Source of the DNA: an uncultured Roseibium sp.
GTDB lineage: Bacteria > Pseudomonadota > Alphaproteobacteria > Rhizobiales > Stappiaceae
DNA length: 64,000 nucleotides
Assembly: GCF_963675985.1 (NCBI RefSeq)
Contig: NZ_OY780958.1
Coordinates: forward strand, 2,108,001-2,172,000
Direction: 5' to 3'
The notes under the pieces: model-generated
What the model was told of the DNA's origin: nothing
Databases searched by the model: none
What the model saw: the letters and a program-made list of their open reading frames with translations, nothing else
In this document: one piece after another, positions 27,919 to 37,170 of the stretch
Position numbering within the stretch: the first letter of the stretch is position 1
Layout: each line of letters opens with the position of its first letter
Position numbers and translations under genes: made by a program

Positions 27919-29370
27919 ATGTCATTTAATACTCTCGGTCTTAGCGAGAAGGTCCTCGCTGCAGTTGAAGCGGCGGGATATACGGAACCGACAGCGATCC
28001 AGGAAGGCGCGATCCCACGCGTTCTGGAGCGACGCGATGTTTTAGGCATCGCTCAAACAGGCACGGGCAAGACCGCAAGCTTTACCCTGCCGATGCTGAC
28101 GCTTCTGGAAAAGGGACGCGCCCGCGCACGGATGCCGCGCACCCTGATCCTGGAACCCACACGCGAACTTGCCGCTCAGGTCGAAGAAAACTTCGAGAGA
28201 TACGGCAAGAACCACAAGCTGAACGTTGCTCTGCTGATTGGTGGCGTTTCCTTTGGCGAGCAGGACAAGAAGCTCGATCGCGGCACGGATGTTCTGATCG
28301 CTACCCCCGGTCGCCTGCTCGACCATTTCGAGCGCGGAAAACTGCTTTTGCAGGGCGTTGAGATCCTGGTGATCGACGAAGCCGACCGCATGCTCGACAT
28401 GGGCTTCATTCCGGATATCGAACGGATCTGCAAGCTGATCCCGTTCACCCGCCAGACCCTGTTCTTCTCGGCAACCATGCCGCCGGAGATCCAGCGCCTG
28501 ACCGAAGCGTTCCTGCAGAACCCGGCCCAAATCGAGGTGGCTCCGTCTTTGACGACCGCTGAAAATGTGGCGCAGTTCCTCAAAGGCACCGAGAACCAGG
28601 ACTTCGACAAGCGCGCTGCCTTGCGCGAGCTTCTGGAGAAGTCCGAAGACCTCAAGAACGCCATCGTGTTCTGTAACCGCAAACGCGATATCACGACCCT
28701 GTTCCGTTCCCTTGAGCGCCACGGCTACAACGTCGGCGCCCTCCATGGCGACATGGACCAGCGGACACGCATGATGATGCTGGATAATTTCCGGAAGGGA
28801 AACATTACCCTGCTCGTGGCCAGCGACGTGGCCGCTCGCGGTCTGGATATTCCGGAAGTCAGCCACGTCTTCAACTACGATGTTCCCAGCCATGCGGAAG
28901 ACTATGTCCACCGCATCGGGCGAACCGGCCGAGCCGGAAGGTCCGGGGTTGCATATACGCTCGTAACCCCCGACGACCAGAAATATCTCGATGCGATCGA
29001 AAAGCTGATCAACAACCCAATCAATTGGGAAGGCGAACCGATCGATTTCGAGGCGGCCGCGAAAGAACGCAAGGCCCGCCGTCGCGGCAAGTCTGCCGCC
29101 AAGTCGGACAGCGCCGAAACCCGTTCGGAATCGAAACCGGCCGCGGAAAAGCCCGCGCGGCGGAAAAAGGCCGATAACGACGACGCGGTCGCAACGGAAG
29201 AAATCCAGCCCAAACCGCGCCGCCGCCCGGCACGGCAGGAGCAGAGCGATTCGTCCGGGTCCAGACCTGCAAAGCGTTCGAAGCCCGACAGAAACGAGCC
29301 TGCGTTCGGTAAGGACGGACATGTTCCCGCATTTCTCCTCAGAGAGCCACGTCCGAAGAAAGTTTCTTGA
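27919..29370 (+). CDS. DEAD-box ATP-dependent RNA helicase, RhlE type
   Basis: This 483-residue superfamily 2 helicase remodels RNA in ribosome assembly or mRNA turnover. Motifs are present in order: Q motif (GYTEPTAIQ), motif I AQTGTGKT, Ia PTRELA, II DEAD in VIDEADRMLDMG, III SAT in FFSATMPPEIQ, V ARGLDIPEV and VI HRIGRTGRAG. The last ~110 residues form a Lys/Arg-rich tail (RKARRRGKSAAK, RRRPARQEQS), probably for RNA binding. An imperfect hairpin follows the gene. Confidence 0.93.
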   Translation: MSFNTLGLSEKVLAAVEAAGYTEPTAIQEGAIPRVLERRDVLGIAQTGTGKTASFTLPMLTLLEKGRARARMPRTLILEPTRELAAQVEENFERYGKNHKLNVALLIGGVSFGEQDKKLDRGTDVLIATPGRLLDHFERGKLLLQGVEILVIDEADRMLDMGFIPDIERICKLIPFTRQTLFFSATMPPEIQRLTEAFLQNPAQIEVAPSLTTAENVAQFLKGTENQDFDKRAALRELLEKSEDLKNAIVFCNRKRDITTLFRSLERHGYNVGALHGDMDQRTRMMMLDNFRKGNITLLVASDVAARGLDIPEVSHVFNYDVPSHAEDYVHRIGRTGRAGRSGVAYTLVTPDDQKYLDAIEKLINNPINWEGEPIDFEAAAKERKARRRGKSAAKSDSAETRSESKPAAEKPARRKKADNDDAVATEEIQPKPRRRPARQEQSDSSGSRPAKRSKPDRNEPAFGKDGHVPAFLLREPRPKKVS

Positions 29371-29382
29371 ATATCTGAGCTC

Positions 29383-29419
29383 AAGGGGTCTTAAGTTTAA
29401 CCCGAACTTAAAACCTCTT
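29383..29419 (+). terminator. Imperfect hairpin after the DEAD-box helicase gene
   Basis: A 15-bp stem with one mismatch and one wobble pair (arms AAGGGGTCTTAAGTT and AACTTAAAACCTCTT, 7-nt loop) lies 13 bp after the helicase stop. There is no clear U-run, so it may terminate weakly or stabilise the mRNA end. Confidence 0.45.
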
Positions 29420-29487
29420 GTAGAAATTTACGATTCAGGAAATTGACGCTGAGGAACTTTCCGCAAGTTCAGTGTGTGGGATTATTG

Positions 29488-30546
29488 ATGTCAGACGAAG
29501 ACGACCATAAGCGGACGATTGTTTATGCCGAGTCCGCGCTGGCCTATATCAAGAGGAACGTGCTTCCCGCGTATCCTCGTTCCTATGAATTCTGGTACAC
29601 CTATTGTGCGGGCTACAATCACGGACTGAACCGTGCCATCAATGACGTGCTGAAGCAGAAGGGTCGCGTCAGCACGGAAGAGATGCAGTCCATCTACGGT
29701 CGGTTTTTGTCCCCCAACAAGCTTGGCGACCAACTGGATGAAGTCGGCGACAAGGTTTCCCGCGAGGTCGAGGATCTGGTGGACGCCTTGAAAATGGGCG
29801 TCGATGCCACCTCCGACTACGGTACGCTGCTCGAGCGTGCTGGAGAAAAGCTGAAGAAGCTGAAAGACCCGGAGAACCTGGAAGTCTTCGTCACGCACCT
29901 GATGAAGTCGACCCACTCTGCGGTCGCCTCGAACCGCAAGCTCGAATCCCAGCTGCTGGAATCCAAACGGCAGATCGAGAACCTGCAATCAAGCCTTGAG
30001 ACGATCCGCTACGAGTCCCTGACCGACGAGCTGACAACGCTCAACAACCGGAAGCATTTCGACACATCAATCGACCGGTTGACGGCCAACGCGGTCGAAA
30101 GCAACCGTGGCTTCGCCCTGCTTCTGACGGATATCGACCATTTCAAGAAGTTCAACGACACCTGGGGCCACCAGACGGGCGATCAGGTGCTCCGGCTCGT
30201 GGCCCTGGCGGTCAAGCAGAACGTGAAGAATGGGGACGTCCCCTGCCGCTATGGTGGCGAGGAATTCGCAATCCTGCTGCCGCAGACCGGTCTGTCGGAA
30301 GCGACCGAGGTTGCTGAACTGATCCGCAATGCGGTCATGTCGAAGGAACTGGTCAAGCGGTCGACCGGAGAAAACCTTGGACGGATCACGGTCTCCATCG
30401 GCATTTCGGTCTTCCATCCAGAAGACACCACTCATTCGATCATCGGTCGTGCCGACGAAGCGCTGTACGCGGCAAAGGCTGCTGGCAGGAATATCGTGAA
30501 AACGGAAGTGGACCTTCCCTCGGCTCACACCTCGGATGTCGCCTGA
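29488..30546 (+). CDS. GGDEF-domain diguanylate cyclase
   Basis: This enzyme makes the second messenger cyclic di-GMP. The 352-residue product, from the ATG at 29488 (MSDEDDHKRT), has a helical N-terminal region with a coiled-coil just before the catalytic domain (ESKRQIENLQSSLETIR). A full GGDEF domain follows, with the active-site loop RYGGEEFAILL at about 254-264 and the GIS.... tail (VSIGISVF). The position of the usual inhibitory RxxD site reads KNGD, so product inhibition may be absent. No membrane segment or sensor domain is recognisable. It is convergent with tenA, with only 5 bp between the stops. Confidence 0.92.
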   Translation: MSDEDDHKRTIVYAESALAYIKRNVLPAYPRSYEFWYTYCAGYNHGLNRAINDVLKQKGRVSTEEMQSIYGRFLSPNKLGDQLDEVGDKVSREVEDLVDALKMGVDATSDYGTLLERAGEKLKKLKDPENLEVFVTHLMKSTHSAVASNRKLESQLLESKRQIENLQSSLETIRYESLTDELTTLNNRKHFDTSIDRLTANAVESNRGFALLLTDIDHFKKFNDTWGHQTGDQVLRLVALAVKQNVKNGDVPCRYGGEEFAILLPQTGLSEATEVAELIRNAVMSKELVKRSTGENLGRITVSIGISVFHPEDTTHSIIGRADEALYAAKAAGRNIVKTEVDLPSAHTSDVA

Positions 30547-30551
30547 CCACG

Positions 30552-31226
30552 TCAGACCCGGGCGGCTTCGGCGTCTAATCCCATCTGCCAGAAATCGGCC
30601 TCGAGAATGCTGGCCTTGCGAAAGATCGTTGCAAGACGGGGAAACCGGGCTTCCGTGAGATAGATCTCCGCAGTCCTGTCCATCCAGTCGCCGAAATCCT
30701 TCGCCAGTTCCTGGTACATGTCGCCGGCATATTCGGCGATCCAGCGCCGGTAGGGATTATCGGCAAGGTCTCCCGCGTAACGCTTTTCAAGATCGGCACC
30801 GATCTCGGCATAGCCGATGATGCACGGTGCAAGAGCGACCTGCAGGTCCAGGAGATCTCCGGCCATCCCCGTTTCCAGAACAAAGCGGGTATAGGCCATG
30901 GTCGGACGGTCTTCCTCCGAAGCTTCGATCATGTCCCTGCACATGCCCCAGCCGGCACACATCTCGATGTGCAGGTCGAGTTCCACGTCCAGGATCGCCT
31001 TGACGCCTTCCAGCGAGGCGCGCATGTCGTCGACTGTCGGGCTTTTATAGATCCCGAGCGCATAGGCACGCGCGAACTGGATCAGGAACAGATAGTCCTG
31101 AATGAGATAGTGCCTGAAACAGGCCTCCGGCAGCGAACCGGCGCCCAGCCTCCCGACGAATTCATGGGAAACGTATGCGGACCATTCCCGCTCCGCATCG
31201 CCCTTCAGCCGCTGAAAGAGATCCAC
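30552..31226 (-). CDS. tenA: TenA-family aminopyrimidine aminohydrolase (thiaminase II)
   Basis: TenA recycles degraded thiamin by hydrolysing the aminopyrimidine moiety. I place the start at the GTG at 31226 (VDLFQRLKGDAERE): GGGG lies just upstream and this GTG overlaps the sufA stop as TAGTG. The 224-residue product has the helical TenA segments FRHYLIQDYLFLIQFARAYALG and the late YQELAKDFGDWMDR. It is the last gene of the suf operon. A longer frame reaching 31295 would overlap sufA and begins with no family resemblance. Confidence 0.88.
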   Translation of the reverse strand: MDLFQRLKGDAEREWSAYVSHEFVGRLGAGSLPEACFRHYLIQDYLFLIQFARAYALGIYKSPTVDDMRASLEGVKAILDVELDLHIEMCAGWGMCRDMIEASEEDRPTMAYTRFVLETGMAGDLLDLQVALAPCIIGYAEIGADLEKRYAGDLADNPYRRWIAEYAGDMYQELAKDFGDWMDRTAEIYLTEARFPRLATIFRKASILEADFWQMGLDAEAARV

Positions 31227-31612
31227 TATCGCCCCTGCCCGGCCATGATTCCCGGGTCGGCTTCCTGCAGCGACACGGACTCGCCGCAGCCGCACGCGGA
31301 CACTTCATTCGGGTTCTTGAAAATGAATCCGGAGCGGAACTTGGTCACTTCAAAGTCCATTTCCGTGCCAAGCAGGAACAGAACGGCGGACGGATCGACG
31401 AACAGCTTCGCGCCCTTGTCCTCGACAGCATCGTCGCCGGGGCTGGCCTCCTTGACCAGCTCCATAGTGTACTCCATGCCGGCGCACCCGCCCTTCTTGA
31501 TGCCGACCCGAAGACCCTGCGCCTCTCCATCGGCATTGTCGACCAGTTCGCGCACACGTTCCGCCGCGGCGTCGGTCATGGTCATCACCTGGAATTTGCT
31601 TGCTGCAGCCAT
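31226..31612 (-). CDS. sufA: SufA, A-type Fe-S cluster carrier of the SUF system
   Basis: This 128-residue HesB-type protein carries nascent clusters from the SufBCD scaffold to target apoproteins. The conserved cysteines are in KKGGCAGMEYTM and the ACGCGESVSL tail. About 15 residues follow the CxC end, and the last codon overlaps the tenA start. It lies downstream of sufT in the suf operon. Confidence 0.92.
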   Translation of the reverse strand: MAAASKFQVMTMTDAAAERVRELVDNADGEAQGLRVGIKKGGCAGMEYTMELVKEASPGDDAVEDKGAKLFVDPSAVLFLLGTEMDFEVTKFRSGFIFKNPNEVSACGCGESVSLQEADPGIMAGQGR

Positions 31613-31694
31613 CTCATCCTCGAGGTTTGCAAAGGATTCGGGTCATATCCAACATATAGGAATGCCGAGCGCCGTCAAAAAGAGGCCGCCTCCT

Positions 31695-32090
31695 TCAGTA
31701 CCAGTTCAGCGCGACCTTGGCTTCGTCCGACATGCGCTCCGGCGACCAGGGCGGATCGAACACCATGTCCACATTGACCGGTCCGACACCGGCCACGGAA
31801 GAAACGGCATTTTCCACCCAGCCCGGCATCTCGCCGGCAACCGGACAGCCCGGCGCCGTAAGCGTCATGTCGATATTGATCGAGCGGTCATCCTCGATAT
31901 CGACCTTGTAGATCAGGCCGAGTTCATAGATGTCGCAGGGAATTTCCGGATCGTAGACGGTCTTGAGGGCCGCCACGATATCGTTCGTCAGCCGGTCCAG
32001 TTCTGCCATGGGAATGGCCGAACCGCCGGCGACGTCCGCGCGCAGTTCTTCCCCTGCCTCGTTGTGATCAATGGTGGTGCCGTTTTCCAT
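31695..32090 (-). CDS. sufT: SufT, DUF59/MIP18-family Fe-S assembly protein
   Basis: This 131-residue auxiliary factor for Fe-S cluster maturation has the MIP18 signature DPEIPCDIYELGLIYKVDI and TLTAPGCPVAGEMPGWVE with the conserved Cys. The C-terminus ...DPPWSPERMSDEAKVALNWY is typical of SufT. Its start is 11 bp downstream of the sufS stop. Confidence 0.92.
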   Translation of the reverse strand: MENGTTIDHNEAGEELRADVAGGSAIPMAELDRLTNDIVAALKTVYDPEIPCDIYELGLIYKVDIEDDRSINIDMTLTAPGCPVAGEMPGWVENAVSSVAGVGPVNVDMVFDPPWSPERMSDEAKVALNWY

Positions 32091-32101
32091 CTTGTCCGTC
32101 C

Positions 32102-33355
32102 TCAGGCGAAAAATGACTGCGCCTTGATCAAGGCATCGTAAAGCGCATCGACTTCCGCGCGGGTGTTATAGAGCCCGAAACTTGCCCGACATGTAGAGGT
32201 CACGCCGTATTTTGCCAAGAGCGGCTGCGCGCAATGGGTCCCGGCCCTGACCGCTACGCCGGAGCGGTCGATGATCGTGGCAACGTCATGAGCGTGCGCC
32301 CCTTCGATCTCGAAGGACACGATCGCCCCCTTGCCCGGCGCCGTGCCGAAGATCCTCAACGAGTTGATCGTCGACAGCCTTTCATGGGCGTAGGCGCACA
32401 GGTCCGCCTCATGGCGGGCAATCCGCTCCCGTCCGATGCTGTCCATGTAATCCAGAGCCGCCCCCAGACCGATCGCCTGCACGATCGGCGGCGTACCAGC
32501 CTCGAACCGGTGCGGCGGATCGGCATAGGTGACTATGTCCTCGGTCACGTCCAGGATCATCTCGCCGCCACCGCAGAACGGGCGCATGGCTTTCAGCTTG
32601 TCCGACTTGGCCCACAGGACACCGATGCCGGTTGGCCCATAGACCTTGTGACCGGTAAAAACGTAATAGTCGCAGTCGATGTCCTGCACGTCCACCGGCA
32701 GGTGAACGGCGGCCTGGCTGCCGTCAACCAGCACCGGAATGCCGCGTTCATGAGCGATCCGGCACACATCCTTCACCGGCACAACCGTGCCCAGCACATT
32801 GGACATGTGCGTGATGGCGACGAGCCTGGTCCGGTCGGTCAGCGTGTCGGCAAAGGCGTCCAGGTCGAAGGATCCGTCCTCGCGGACATAGACCCACTTC
32901 AGCACCGCCCCGTTGCGCTCACGGTAGAAGTGCCACGGTACAATGTTGGAGTGGTGCTCCATGATGGAGATCACGATTTCATCGCCCGGACCGAAGGTCT
33001 CCGGACCGAGACCATAGGAGACCAGATTGATCGCCTCGGTCGTGGAGCGGGTGAACACGATCTCGTCCACCGACGGTGCATTCAGGAAGCGGCGCACCTT
33101 TTCGCGCGCGGCCTCGTAATTGTCGGTCGCCGTGTTCGACAGATAATGCAGGCCGCGATGAACGTTGGCGTACTCGCTGGAATAGGCATGGGAAACCGCG
33201 TCGATGACCGCCTGCGGTTTTTGCGCCGACGCCCCGTTGTCGAGATAAACCAGAGGCTTGCCGTAGACCTCTCGCGAGAGGATCGGAAAATCCTTGCGGA
33301 TGGCCTCGACGTCATAGCCGGCGTCCGTTTCAGCGATTGCAGATGCGACCGTCAT
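32102..33355 (-). CDS. sufS: SufS-type cysteine desulfurase
   Basis: This PLP enzyme supplies sulfur for SUF cluster assembly. The 417-residue product shows DNGASAQKPQAVIDA near the N-terminus, the PLP lysine in YVFTGHKVYGPTGIGVLW and the active-site Cys in RAGTHCAQPLL. The features match class II (SufS/CsdA) desulfurases. It lies between sufD and sufT. Confidence 0.96.
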   Translation of the reverse strand: MTVASAIAETDAGYDVEAIRKDFPILSREVYGKPLVYLDNGASAQKPQAVIDAVSHAYSSEYANVHRGLHYLSNTATDNYEAAREKVRRFLNAPSVDEIVFTRSTTEAINLVSYGLGPETFGPGDEIVISIMEHHSNIVPWHFYRERNGAVLKWVYVREDGSFDLDAFADTLTDRTRLVAITHMSNVLGTVVPVKDVCRIAHERGIPVLVDGSQAAVHLPVDVQDIDCDYYVFTGHKVYGPTGIGVLWAKSDKLKAMRPFCGGGEMILDVTEDIVTYADPPHRFEAGTPPIVQAIGLGAALDYMDSIGRERIARHEADLCAYAHERLSTINSLRIFGTAPGKGAIVSFEIEGAHAHDVATIIDRSGVAVRAGTHCAQPLLAKYGVTSTCRASFGLYNTRAEVDALYDALIKAQSFFA

Positions 33356-33416
33356 GCCGCCATGCTCCCTTTATCTTGTTCTATCCCTCGGCGCCTTGTT
33401 CCGCCGACGGACTTCA

Positions 33417-34739
33417 TCAGCTTCTGGCGGCCAGCCAGGCACGGACCCGATCTTCTAGCATCTCGGTCAGGTCGTCCTCGCCGAATTCCTCGATGGCTTC
33501 GGACAGGAATGCCAGAACGAGGAGTGTTTTTGCCTCGTCTTCCGGAATGCCGCGCGCGCGCAGATAGAACAGAAGATCCTCGTCAATCTCGCCGCTCGTG
33601 GCGCCGTGGGCGCACAGGACGTCATCGGCAAAAATCTCCAGCTCCGGCTTGTTGGCCATTTCCGGCCCTTCCGACAGAAGGAGAGCCTGGGTCATCATTT
33701 CGCCGTCGGTCTTCTGGGCATGGGGGGCCACATTGATGCGCCCCTGATAGACCCCTTTGGCCTCATCGTCGAGAACCGTCTTGAAGAACTCGCGGCTGGA
33801 GCAATTGGGCACGACGTGATCGACAATCAGCGTCTGATCCGCGAGCGCCTTGTCACGGGCCATGGCCACGCCGAACAGCCGGGCTTCCGAGTTCTCACCG
33901 GCAAAGGAGACGAACTGCTGATTGCGCACGAAGGATGGTCCGGCGATGAAGCCGAGCGTATGGAACCGTGCCTCGGCCCCAAGACGAGCCAGTGTCGTGA
34001 ACAGCTTTGCCCCCTCGCCATTGCCGTCAATCAGGCGGGTGACCGTCAGTTCCGCGGTATCGGCGATGTCATAGTCGAAAACGGCATTGGTCTCGCCCGT
34101 ACCGGTGTCGCCGGCAAAGGATTCAAGGAGCTTGAGCTTCGCACCCGGGGCCACCGCGATCCGGCAGCGAGTGACCTGAGCCCCCTCGCCCGCAGCCACA
34201 TGCACCAGTTCAACCGGCTTTGAAACGGCTGCACCGTCCCTGACCGACAGCGCCACGCCGCCCTGTACGAAGGCGGTGTTGAGCACGAGTGTTCCGTCGC
34301 CCGCCGCACTGGCCGGACCAGCGAGCAAGGCCGCCCCGTTTTCGCCTGCAAGCGCGGTGTTGAAGTCGCTCACCGTGACGCCTTCGCCGGCCAGAGCCTC
34401 GACATCACTCAAGCCGGCCATGTACCGGCCGTTGGCAATCACGACTCGGTAGCGGCCGAGGTCACCGAAGCCATCAGTTGCTTTCAGTACGGCGTTGACC
34501 TCGTCTGCCGTGGCCTCGGCCGCCAGCGGCGCGCTCGACTTCATATAGGCACGTAGGTCGGTGTACTTGTATTCCTCGACTCGCCGGTGCGGCAGGCCGG
34601 TCCGCCGCAATTGCTCGGCGGCCGCATCGCGCAGCGCGACCACGGCATCCGTTCCGGCAAGCCCGGCTCGGACGCTGTCGTAACGCGCCATCAGACCGGT
34701 TTCGGCCTGCGTATGCGTGATCGGGGTATTGGCGTTCAT
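33417..34739 (-). CDS. sufD: SufD, Fe-S scaffold complex subunit
   Basis: SufD forms the SufBC2D scaffold with SufB and SufC. From the ATG at 34739 (MNANTPITHT) the product is 440 residues. It has the beta-helix core and the C-terminal SufB/D signature AHAQKTDGEMMTQALLLSEG, followed by NKPELEIFADDVLCAHGATSG with a conserved His. GGGAGA lies upstream of the start. It is directly downstream of sufC. Confidence 0.94.
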   Translation of the reverse strand: MNANTPITHTQAETGLMARYDSVRAGLAGTDAVVALRDAAAEQLRRTGLPHRRVEEYKYTDLRAYMKSSAPLAAEATADEVNAVLKATDGFGDLGRYRVVIANGRYMAGLSDVEALAGEGVTVSDFNTALAGENGAALLAGPASAAGDGTLVLNTAFVQGGVALSVRDGAAVSKPVELVHVAAGEGAQVTRCRIAVAPGAKLKLLESFAGDTGTGETNAVFDYDIADTAELTVTRLIDGNGEGAKLFTTLARLGAEARFHTLGFIAGPSFVRNQQFVSFAGENSEARLFGVAMARDKALADQTLIVDHVVPNCSSREFFKTVLDDEAKGVYQGRINVAPHAQKTDGEMMTQALLLSEGPEMANKPELEIFADDVLCAHGATSGEIDEDLLFYLRARGIPEDEAKTLLVLAFLSEAIEEFGEDDLTEMLEDRVRAWLAARS

Positions 34740-34755
34740 CCTTGTCTCCCGCCGC

Positions 34756-35514
34756 TCAGGCTGCTGCGTCTTCGACGTAATCGGCGTAACCGCTCTTTTC
34801 CAGCTCAAGCGCCAGATCCGCGCCGCCGGTCTTGACGATCCGGCCTTTGGACATGACGTGGACGACGTCCGGTACGATGTGATCGAGCAGGCGCTGGTAG
34901 TGGGTGATGACGATCATCGAACGGTCCGGCGACCGAAGCTTGTTGACGCCATCGGATACGATCCTGAGCGCATCGATGTCGAGGCCGGAATCGGTCTCGT
35001 CGAGCACGCAGAGTTTCGGCTCCAGAAGGGACATCTGCAGGATCTCGGCGCGCTTCTTCTCGCCGCCGGAAAAACCGACGTTCAGAGGGCGCTTCAGCAT
35101 GTCCATGCCGACTTGCAGATCGGCCGCCTTTTCCTTGACCGTCTTCATGAAGGCCGGGATCGTCAGTTCGGCCTCGCCGCGGGCACGCCGCTGGGCGTTC
35201 ATCGCGGTCTTGAGGAATTCCATGGTGGCGACACCGGGAATCTCGATCGGATACTGGAACGCCAGGAAGACGCCGGCGGCCGCCCGGGCGTCCGGGCCGA
35301 GTTCCAGGAGGTTCTCGCCGTTGAAAAGGATCTCGCCTTCGGTGATCTCGTAATCGTCCTTGCCGGCCAGAATATAGGACAGCGTCGATTTGCCGGAGCC
35401 GTTCGGACCCATGATGGCGTGCACTTCGCCGGCGTTCACTTTCAGGTCGACGCCGCGCAGGATTTCCTTGCCGTCTTCGGCGATACGGGCATGCAGGTTT
35501 TTGATCTCAAGCAT
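34756..35514 (-). CDS. sufC: SufC, ABC-type ATPase of the SUF scaffold
   Basis: SufC provides the ATPase activity that drives SufB-SufD rearrangement. The 252-residue product has Walker A GPNGSGKST, Q-loop FQYPIEIPGV, signature FSGGEKKRAEILQ, Walker B CVLDETDSGLDIDAL and switch His in MIVITHYQRLL, all in the SufC-specific form. It lies between sufB and sufD. Confidence 0.97.
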   Translation of the reverse strand: MLEIKNLHARIAEDGKEILRGVDLKVNAGEVHAIMGPNGSGKSTLSYILAGKDDYEITEGEILFNGENLLELGPDARAAAGVFLAFQYPIEIPGVATMEFLKTAMNAQRRARGEAELTIPAFMKTVKEKAADLQVGMDMLKRPLNVGFSGGEKKRAEILQMSLLEPKLCVLDETDSGLDIDALRIVSDGVNKLRSPDRSMIVITHYQRLLDHIVPDVVHVMSKGRIVKTGGADLALELEKSGYADYVEDAAA

Positions 35515-35588
35515 TGAGATAGTCCTTATTCAAGAGGCCGATCCCGCCGGCCTGAACTATTTAAATCGTTCGCTTTCCGATGGAATTT

Positions 35589-37061
35589 TTAGCCCACCGA
35601 CCCCTCCAGACTGATCGAGATCAGCTTCTGGGCCTCGACCGCGAATTCCATCGGCAGCTGCTGGATGACGTCCTTGACGAAGCCGTTGACGATCAGGGCC
35701 ACGGCCTCCTCGTCCGACATGCCGCGCTGCTGGCAATAGAACATCTGATCGTCGGAGATCTTCGAGGTGGTCGCCTCGTGCTCGAAGGTCGCCGTCGCGT
35801 TCTTGCTTTCGATGTAGGGCACCGTATGAGCGCCGCAGTCCTGGCCGATCAGGAGCGAGTCGCACTGTGTGAAGTTACGCGCGTTCGAGGCCTTGCGGTG
35901 GGCAGACACCAGACCGCGGTAGGTGTTCTGCGACCGGCCGGCGGAAATGCCTTTGGAGATGATCCGGCTGGTGGTGTTCTTGCCCAGGTGGATCATCTTG
36001 GTGCCGCTGTCGACCTGCTGATAGCCGTTGGAGACGGCGATCGAGTAGAACTCGCCGCGCGAATTGTCGCCGCGCAGGATGCAGGACGGATATTTCCAGG
36101 TGATCGCCGACCCGGTCTCGACCTGGGTCCAGGAGATCTTGGAATTCTTGCCCCGGCAATCGCCACGCTTGGTGACGAAATTGTAGATGCCGCCCTTGCC
36201 CTGCGCGTCGCCCGGGAACCAGTTCTGGACCGTAGAGTACTTGATCTCGGCATCGTCGAGGGCAACGAGCTCAACGACAGCCGCGTGCAGCTGGTTCTCG
36301 TCGCGCTGGGGCGCCGTGCAACCCTCCAGGTAGGAGACATAGGCCCCCTTCTCCGCGATGATCAGCGTACGCTCGAACTGGCCGGTGTTCTGCTCGTTGA
36401 TGCGGAAATAGGTCGACAGCTCCATCGGGCAACGCACGCCTTCCGGCACATAGACGAAAGAGCCGTCGGAAAAGACCGCGGAATTGAGCGTGGCGTAGAA
36501 ATTGTCCGTCGCCGGCACGACCGAACCCAGGTACTTTTTCACCAGGTCGGGATATTCGCGCAGTGCCTCGGAGATCGAGCAGAAGATGACGCCGGCCTTC
36601 TTCAGCTCTTCCTTGAAGGTGGTGACCACGGACACGCTGTCGAACACCGCATCGACGGCGACCCGGTTTTCCGGCTTGATGCCCGCGAGAATTTCCTGCT
36701 CGCGCAGCGGGATGCCCAGCTTTTCATAGGTTTCCAGCAGCTGCGGATCGACCTCGTCGATGCTCTTCGGACCTTCCACCGACTTCGGCGCCGCATAGTA
36801 GTAGAGTTCGTCGAAATCGATCTTCGGATAGTGCACCCGGGCCCAGGTCGGCTCGTCCATGGTCATGAACCGGCGCAACGCCTCCAGGCGCCACTCGGTC
36901 ATCCACTCCGGCTCGTTCTTTTTCGCGGAGATGAAACGGACGGTTTCCTCGGAAAGGCCCTTGGCGCCTCTTTCCGAATCGATGTCGGTCACGAAGCCGT
37001 ATTTATACTGGTCAACATCGATCGCCTTGACCTGATCGATTGTCTCCTGCACAGCGGGCAT
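35589..37061 (-). CDS. sufB: SufB, Fe-S scaffold core subunit
   Basis: SufB is the main scaffold on which clusters form. Taken from the ATG at 37061 (MPAVQETIDQ; GGAG seven bases upstream), the product is 490 residues. An in-frame GTG six codons earlier lacks such a site. Signatures include YVSYLEGCTAPQRDENQLH, SAITWKYPSCILRGDNSRGEFYS (shown only as a landmark, split by the conserved Cys) and the C-terminal MSDEEAVALIVNGFVKD. Length is normal. Confidence 0.96.
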   Translation of the reverse strand: MPAVQETIDQVKAIDVDQYKYGFVTDIDSERGAKGLSEETVRFISAKKNEPEWMTEWRLEALRRFMTMDEPTWARVHYPKIDFDELYYYAAPKSVEGPKSIDEVDPQLLETYEKLGIPLREQEILAGIKPENRVAVDAVFDSVSVVTTFKEELKKAGVIFCSISEALREYPDLVKKYLGSVVPATDNFYATLNSAVFSDGSFVYVPEGVRCPMELSTYFRINEQNTGQFERTLIIAEKGAYVSYLEGCTAPQRDENQLHAAVVELVALDDAEIKYSTVQNWFPGDAQGKGGIYNFVTKRGDCRGKNSKISWTQVETGSAITWKYPSCILRGDNSRGEFYSIAVSNGYQQVDSGTKMIHLGKNTTSRIISKGISAGRSQNTYRGLVSAHRKASNARNFTQCDSLLIGQDCGAHTVPYIESKNATATFEHEATTSKISDDQMFYCQQRGMSDEEAVALIVNGFVKDVIQQLPMEFAVEAQKLISISLEGSVG

Positions 37062-37170
37062 ATCTTCACTCCATTTCACGGGACTCGACCATCCCGCGGT
37101 TCTTATTAATTTGCATCGCCGGGCGCCGACTTAACGGACGTCAAGCGTTGGCGGCCAGCCGCCGGATAGG

